NCBI RefSeq assembly: GCF_003057745.1
Contig: NZ_QBJD02000022.1
Span: 1 to 64,000 of the forward strand
Source of the DNA: Enterobacter sp. RIT418
GTDB taxonomy: Bacteria > Pseudomonadota > Gammaproteobacteria > Enterobacterales > Enterobacteriaceae
Length of the DNA stretch: 64,000 nt
Direction: 5' to 3'
Shown: positions 59,731-64,000 of the stretch, piece by piece
Position numbering within the stretch: position 1 is the stretch's first letter
Layout: each line of letters starts with the position of its first letter
Translations under genes and position numbers: made by a program
The notes under the pieces: model-generated
Databases searched by the model: none
The model's input: the letters and a program-made list of their open reading frames with translations, nothing else
Told to the model about the DNA's origin: nothing

Positions 59731-62442
59731 TTATGCAGCCTTACGGAACCTGCGGGTCAGTCGCTTCTCGAGCTCGACGATGAAGAACATTGCGCCCGCA
59801 ACGGCCAGCGTCACAAACCAGTAGCGCAGCGGCAGGGCTTCGGTGCCGAACAGCATCTGCATAAACGGCAGGTAGATAATCGCCGCCTGAAGCAGGAACA
59901 GCACGCCGGTGACCAGCCAAATCCCTTTGTTCGCCAGCAGGCCGCGGTTCAGCGAGAAACCTTCGGTGTTGCGGCAGTTAATCATGTACACCCACTGGGC
60001 GGTAACCAGCATCTGCAGCAGCACGGTGCGGATGAACTCCGCGCTGTGGCCGCGCGGGCCGAGCCAGGCTTCCAGCGCAAAGGCGGCGATGGCGATCAGG
60101 GTGCCGACGAAGGCCACGCGCCATACGGCGTAGGCGTCCATAACGTGCTGCCCGGTCTGGCGCGGCGGGCGAAGCATGATGTTGCGCTCGGCGGCTTCAA
60201 AGGCCAGGCCGAAGGAGAGCGTGGCGGAGGTCGCCATGTTCATCCACAGGATCAGCACCGGCGTTAGCGGAATGATGTTCCCCGCCAGCAGCGCAATCAC
60301 GATCAGCAGGCCCTGCGCCAGGTTGGTTGGCATAATAAACAGGATGGTCTTCTTTAGGTTGTCGTAAACGCGACGCCCCTCCTTCACCGCGCTGGCGATG
60401 GTGGCGAAGTTGTCGTCCGTCAGGACCATATCTGCCGCCTCTTTGGTCACTTCCGTGCCCTTAATGCCCATCGCGATACCCACATCCGCCTGGCGCAGCG
60501 CCGGCGCATCGTTCACGCCGTCGCCGGTCATGCCGACAATCTCGCCTTTGTCCTGCAGCGCTTTCACCAGGCGCAGCTTATGTTCCGGGCTGGTGCGGGC
60601 AAAGATGTCATATTTCACCGCCGCGTCCGCCAGCTCGGCGTCGTCCATTTTCTCCAGCTGATAGCCGGTGACCGCCTGCTCGCTGTTGGCAATCCCCAGC
60701 ATCTGGCCAATGCTCATCGCCGTCTGCGGGTGATCCCCGGTGATCATCTTCACGCGGATCCCCGCCTGCTGGCAGGCCGCAATGGCGTCAATCGCTTCCG
60801 GGCGCGGCGGATCCATCATCCCGGCGATGCCGAGGAAGATCAGGCCGTGGCTCAGGTCGTCGTGGGTCAGTTCCTGCTCGCCGTTCGCCGGCTTGAACGC
60901 CGCGGCGACCATGCGCAGCCCCTGACGCGCATAGCGCTCCATCTCGGCTTCCCAGTACGCGCGGTCAAAACTGGCCGTGCCGTTACGGGTCTGCTGCTGG
61001 GCGCAGAGGGCGAAAATCACGTCCGGCGCGCCGGTGACCAGGATCTGCTCCTCACCGCCAATCTGGTAGTGGGTGCTCATGTACTTGTACTGCGAGTCGA
61101 ACGGGATCTTGCTGACCAGCGTGGTCATAACCGGGGCGAGGTTCGCTTTTGCCGCCAGCACCTTCAGCGCGCCCTCGGTCGGCCCGCCGGTGATGCCCCA
61201 CAGGCCGCGCTCGTCCTGAACCAGCTGGCTGTCGTTGCACAGGTCGATGGTGCGAAGGTACTGCTCCAGCACGGTGCCCGGCTGGATCTGCACCGGCTCG
61301 TCGCTGCCTTCCAGATAAAGGCTGCCCACCGGCTCGTAGCTGTTGCCGTCCACGCGGTAGCAGGCGTCGGCGGTGATAATGGCCTTCACCGTCATTTCGT
61401 TCATGGTCAGGGTGCCGGTTTTATCCGAGCAGACCACCGTCATGGCCCCCAGCGTTTCAACCGTCGGCAGCTTGCGGATAATCGCACGCTTGCGCGCCAT
61501 CGCCTGCACGCCCAGCGAGAGGATGATGGAGATAATCGCCGGCAAACCTTCCGGCACGGAGGCCACGGCCAGGCTAATAAGGGAAAGCAGCAGCTCGCCC
61601 ATCGGGATCTCGCGGAACACCAGGCTGAAGAGGAACAGCGCCGCCATCATCGCCAGGATAATGACGAAAATCGCTTTGCCCAGCTTGTCCATCTGCACCA
61701 GCAGCGGGGTGCGGTGCTTCTCAATGCCCGCCATCATCTGGTTGATGTGCCCGAGCTCGGTCTCCTGACCGGTGGCAATCACAACGCCAACGCCGCCGCC
61801 CGCGCTTACGGTCGTGCCGGAGAACACCAGGTTGGTGCGATCGCCCAGCGGCAGCTCACCGCTAAGGGGATTAATATGTTTATCCACGACCGTGGATTCG
61901 CCGGTCAAAATCGCCTCTTCCACGCGTAAATTATGCGCCTCAATTAAACGCATATCCGCCGGAATACGATCCCCCGCGCGTAGCACAATAATATCGCCCG
62001 GGACGATTTCCGTGGTTGGGATCGTTTCATGGCCGCCGTTACGAATTACCCGCGCATCGCTGGAGAGCATATTGCGAATGCTTTGCAGGGATTTTTCCGC
62101 GTTGCTTTCCTGAATATGGCCAATCAAGGCATTGATTACCGCGACGCCCAGAATAACCAGCGTATCGACCCAGTGGCCCATTACTGCCGTTAATACGGCG
62201 GCAGCCAGCAGGACATAAATCAGCACGTCATTAAAGTGGGCAAGAAAACGCAGCCAGGCCGGTTTGCCTTTTTTCTCCGGGAGCGCATTAGGGCCGTGCT
62301 TTTGCAAACGCGCCTGCGCCTCTTTGCGATCCAGACCGTTAGCCTGGCTCTGCTTGTGAGCAAGCACTTGCTCTACGGTCTGCTGGTAAGGCAGCCCACC
62401 TGACGGTGGTCGATTCTGAGAAGGATTGTTTTTAGTCATCAT
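59731..62442 (-). CDS. P-type cation-transporting ATPase, P2 (calcium-pump-like) type
   Basis: A 903-residue P-type ATPase with about ten membrane segments. Actuator motif TGES is at 180-183, the segment-4 motif ASVPEGLPAI at about 295-303, the phosphorylated Asp340 in CSDKTGTLT, and GMTGDGVNDAPAL in the hinge. PEGLP in segment 4 is typical of P2 pumps for Ca2+ or Na+/K+-type substrates; Mg2+ or Mn2+ cannot be excluded. The C-terminal half has SERCA-type segments. It is monocistronic and divergent from a tiny membrane-peptide gene. Confidence 0.9.
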   Translation of the reverse strand: MMTKNNPSQNRPPSGGLPYQQTVEQVLAHKQSQANGLDRKEAQARLQKHGPNALPEKKGKPAWLRFLAHFNDVLIYVLLAAAVLTAVMGHWVDTLVILGVAVINALIGHIQESNAEKSLQSIRNMLSSDARVIRNGGHETIPTTEIVPGDIIVLRAGDRIPADMRLIEAHNLRVEEAILTGESTVVDKHINPLSGELPLGDRTNLVFSGTTVSAGGGVGVVIATGQETELGHINQMMAGIEKHRTPLLVQMDKLGKAIFVIILAMMAALFLFSLVFREIPMGELLLSLISLAVASVPEGLPAIISIILSLGVQAMARKRAIIRKLPTVETLGAMTVVCSDKTGTLTMNEMTVKAIITADACYRVDGNSYEPVGSLYLEGSDEPVQIQPGTVLEQYLRTIDLCNDSQLVQDERGLWGITGGPTEGALKVLAAKANLAPVMTTLVSKIPFDSQYKYMSTHYQIGGEEQILVTGAPDVIFALCAQQQTRNGTASFDRAYWEAEMERYARQGLRMVAAAFKPANGEQELTHDDLSHGLIFLGIAGMMDPPRPEAIDAIAACQQAGIRVKMITGDHPQTAMSIGQMLGIANSEQAVTGYQLEKMDDAELADAAVKYDIFARTSPEHKLRLVKALQDKGEIVGMTGDGVNDAPALRQADVGIAMGIKGTEVTKEAADMVLTDDNFATIASAVKEGRRVYDNLKKTILFIMPTNLAQGLLIVIALLAGNIIPLTPVLILWMNMATSATLSFGLAFEAAERNIMLRPPRQTGQHVMDAYAVWRVAFVGTLIAIAAFALEAWLGPRGHSAEFIRTVLLQMLVTAQWVYMINCRNTEGFSLNRGLLANKGIWLVTGVLFLLQAAIIYLPFMQMLFGTEALPLRYWFVTLAVAGAMFFIVELEKRLTRRFRKAA

Positions 62443-62636
62443 ATTGTTCCTTTAATTTCCGATGGGCGGAAGCCTGATTTCCTTTCGGGCTTAAATATAT
62501 TCATCTTTAATACTTGCGACTAAAATTGATCTGCCGCAATATATTTAACGACGGGTTATTCAAAACTGGTTAACACTATTTCGATGAGCTGATTTTTACA
62601 AAATATTTCTAAACCAAGTCTAAACGAGGAGGATGC

Positions 62637-62747
62637 ATGTTTGGGATTTATCGCGGGCGCCGCCTGGCGTTATACATCTTCGCTGCCATTGTTATTGCGA
62701 CGTTAATTGGGTACAGCACCTATACCTTTGTAAAATTATTTTCCTGA
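62637..62747 (+). CDS. 36-residue single-span membrane peptide
   Basis: An ATG at 62637 follows GAGGAGG by five bases, a very strong ribosome-binding site. The frame encodes MFGIYRGRRLALYIFAAIVI followed by ATLIGYSTYTFVKLFS and a TGA at 62745. A short basic N-terminus and one hydrophobic helix predict a small inner-membrane protein with the N-terminus inside. It is divergent from the P-type ATPase across 194 bp. Its size and topology recall KdpF and MgtR-type regulators of ion pumps, but partnership is an inference. Confidence 0.7.
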   Translation: MFGIYRGRRLALYIFAAIVIATLIGYSTYTFVKLFS

Positions 62748-62927
62748 GGACGACATTTATTTACACAACAAAATAATAATTTAATCGTCTCCGAGTCATT
62801 TTTATTTTTCTGTTTTTTCAACGCAGAATAAAGGCTTCATTTTTTCAAAAAAGCGCAGCCGGGTTTATATTGCTTTACGAATCAATATGCCCGACAATTA
62901 CATTTTTAACTGACGATTAACATTAAG

Positions 62928-63176
62928 ATGAAACACCCGTTAGAATCGCTGCTCACCGCAGGCGGCATTTTGCTGTTGGCCCTGCTCTCCTGCCTGCTGC
63001 TGCCCGCGCCGTCGCTGGGCCTGGTCCTGGCGCAGAAGCTGGTTGCGACCTTCCACATGGTCGATCTCAACCAGCTTTACACCATCCTGTTCTGCCTGTG
63101 GTTCCTGGCTCTGGGCGCCATCGAGTTTTTCATTTTACGCTTCGTCTGGCGCCGCTGGTTTTCACTGGCGTCTTAA
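62928..63176 (+). CDS. ybdJ: Small membrane protein YbdJ (DUF1158)
   Basis: An 82-residue protein with about three hydrophobic segments, beginning MKHPLESLLTAGGILLLALL. It has the same length and pattern as E. coli YbdJ, including AQKLVATFHMVDLNQLYTIL and the end RFVWRRWFSLAS. In E. coli ybdJ is immediately upstream of ybdK; here the two are separated by the efflux pair and P-type ATPase. Function unknown; inner membrane expected. Confidence 0.82.
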   Translation: MKHPLESLLTAGGILLLALLSCLLLPAPSLGLVLAQKLVATFHMVDLNQLYTILFCLWFLALGAIEFFILRFVWRRWFSLAS

Positions 63177-63182
63177 CAGCAT

Positions 63183-63217
63183 AAAAAAAGCCGGGTGGCG
63201 TCTTCGCCTTACCCGGC
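63183..63217 (-). terminator. Terminator / second-type REP after ramA
   Basis: GCCGGGT and ACCCGGC (63190-63196, 63211-63217) enclose GGCGTCTTCGCCTT. Seven A residues on the left give a U run on the leftward transcript, 17 bp past the ramA stop. It belongs to the same repeat type as 38937-38964. Confidence 0.82.
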
Positions 63218-63233
63218 CTGCGTTTTGTCAATG

Positions 63234-63575
63234 TCAGTGCGTCCGACCGTGGTTTTCCTTGCGGTACGCGCCCGGCGGCTGATGGAACGTGCGGGTGAAG
63301 ATGCGAGTGAAGGTCTGCTGGGAATCAAACCCGTAGCGCAGGCAAATGTCATACACGCGCTCGTTCGATTCGCGCAGGTCGCGCGCCGCCAGCAGCAGCT
63401 TGCGCTCGCGAATGTAGCGCCCGAGGCTCTCCCCTTTGTACTGCATAAACAGCCGCTGCAGGTGCCACTTCGAGTAGCCGGCGTGGCGGGCTATCTCTTC
63501 AATGCGCAACGGCTGGTGTAAATTGTCGTCGATCCATTCGACGATGGTATCGATGACCTGAGCGGAAATGGTCAT
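63234..63575 (-). CDS. ramA: Multidrug resistance activator RamA
   Basis: A 113-residue AraC/XylS-family activator, the length of Salmonella and Klebsiella RamA. The start is the ATG at 63575 (MTISAQVIDTIVEWIDDNLH). The two helix-turn-helix units are IEEIARHAGYSKWHLQRLFM and VYDICLRYGFDSQQTFTRIF. RamA activates acrAB-tolC and other efflux genes and lowers porin expression. It lies 29 bp downstream of the romA-like gene on the same strand, as in Klebsiella and Enterobacter. ramR would be expected just beyond the window. Confidence 0.95.
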   Translation of the reverse strand: MTISAQVIDTIVEWIDDNLHQPLRIEEIARHAGYSKWHLQRLFMQYKGESLGRYIRERKLLLAARDLRESNERVYDICLRYGFDSQQTFTRIFTRTFHQPPGAYRKENHGRTH

Positions 63576-63604
63576 ACTGCTCTCCCCTTCGGCTTCTCGG
63601 TTGA

Positions 63605-64000
63605 TCATAATTCCCACCACTGATGAAATTCCTGCGCGCTATCGCCCACGCGGACCGGCTCGCCCAGCTCCGGCGTTAGCAGCCGATAGTTTTTGCCTTT
63701 GCTGGCGTTGGCCAGCTGGATCAGCGGATCGTTCCAGGTATGCTTCGCCAGCACGAACCGCCCGTTGTGGCCCGGCACCACCGCCCTGGCGTTAAGATCC
63801 ACCGCGGCCTGCGCGGTTTCCTCCGGTAGCATGTGAATGTACTTCCAGTCCTGGTCATACTGGCCGTTCTCCATGATGGCCAAATCCACCGCGCCAAACT
63901 GCTCGCCGATGGCCTTAAAGTGCGGGCCGTAGCCGGAGTCTCCGCTGTAGTACACCTTCTGCTCCGGCGTGACGAACATGAAACTGCCCCACAGGGTTTG
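63605..64000 (-). CDS. romA: RomA-like metallo-beta-lactamase-fold hydrolase, N-terminus beyond window
   Basis: The frame runs from the right window edge to a stop at 63605 and encodes the C-terminal ~131 residues of an MBL-fold protein. Visible family features are VYYSGDSGYGPHFKAIGE, DLAIMENGQYDQDW and AVVPGHNGRFVLAKHTWNDP, which includes a metal-ligand His. The position upstream of ramA matches romA. A role in antibiotic resistance was first ascribed to romA in Enterobacter cloacae; its enzymatic activity is not settled. The start is outside the window. Confidence 0.88.
   Translation of the reverse strand, partial: QTLWGSFMFVTPEQKVYYSGDSGYGPHFKAIGEQFGAVDLAIMENGQYDQDWKYIHMLPEETAQAAVDLNARAVVPGHNGRFVLAKHTWNDPLIQLANASKGKNYRLLTPELGEPVRVGDSAQEFHQWWEL

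Overview
The window is about 64 kb of GC-rich enterobacterial chromosome. It most resembles the Enterobacter cloacae complex or a close relative such as Lelliottia or Leclercia. The grounds are a complete E. coli-type enterobactin locus, Klebsiella/Enterobacter-type budABC-budR and sitABCD, a romA-ramA pair at the right edge, and many GC-rich intergenic palindromes. No tRNA, rRNA, insertion sequence, integrase or CRISPR array was seen.

Layout. 1-0.45 kb: a truncated lipoprotein gene. 0.6-0.9 kb: a scar made of a decayed copy of the entH 3' end joined to the 3' end of an M20 peptidase gene. 0.94-19.7 kb: enterobactin synthesis, export, uptake and hydrolysis (entCEBAH, fepB, entS, fepDGC, entF-ybdZ-fes, fepA-entD), with Fur-type sites at the three divergent promoters. 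19.7-23.1 kb: sitABCD manganese/iron transporter with adjoining MntR-like and Fur-like sites. 23.4-25.5 kb: a DUF1852 gene and a MetE C-terminal-like gene, matching the MesX/MesD folate-independent methionine synthase. 25.5-31.5 kb: a four-gene chaperone-usher fimbria with two unusual regulators, next to an AT-rich stretch. 32.2-38.1 kb: betT and betIBA (choline to glycine betaine). 38.2-39.4 kb: GNAT acetyltransferase and a cold-shock-domain protein. 39.6-43.8 kb: budC, budB, budA and budR (2,3-butanediol). 43.8-49.7 kb: an eight-gene lipid/redox operon (NTF2-like, SDR, FAD oxidoreductase, DUF1365, CFA-like methyltransferase, DUF2878, chalcone-isomerase-like, DUF3833) behind a 36-bp near-perfect palindrome. 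49.9-54.2 kb: small accessory genes (DUF1294, VOC, an uncharacterised gene with a structured-RNA-like leader, cupin, DUF1963, a frameshifted small gene, higBA). 54.3-64 kb: ybdK, an RND efflux pair, a P-type ATPase, a 36-residue membrane peptide, ybdJ, ramA and partial romA.

How it fits together. The left third is a metal-acquisition block. EntCBA make 2,3-dihydroxybenzoate; EntE, EntB, EntF and YbdZ, primed by EntD, assemble enterobactin; EntS exports it; FepA, FepB and FepDGC import ferric enterobactin; Fes releases the iron. In E. coli, ybdJ-ybdK lies beside entD. Here ybdK is about 34.5 kb from entD and ybdJ a further 7.5 kb away, so both E. coli junctions are interrupted by accessory modules. 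That block is the most interesting part: the lipid operon with its palindrome and no linked ECF sigma/ChrR pair, the MesX/MesD pair, the phage-immunity-like RNA region, and a new membrane micropeptide divergent from a P-type ATPase.
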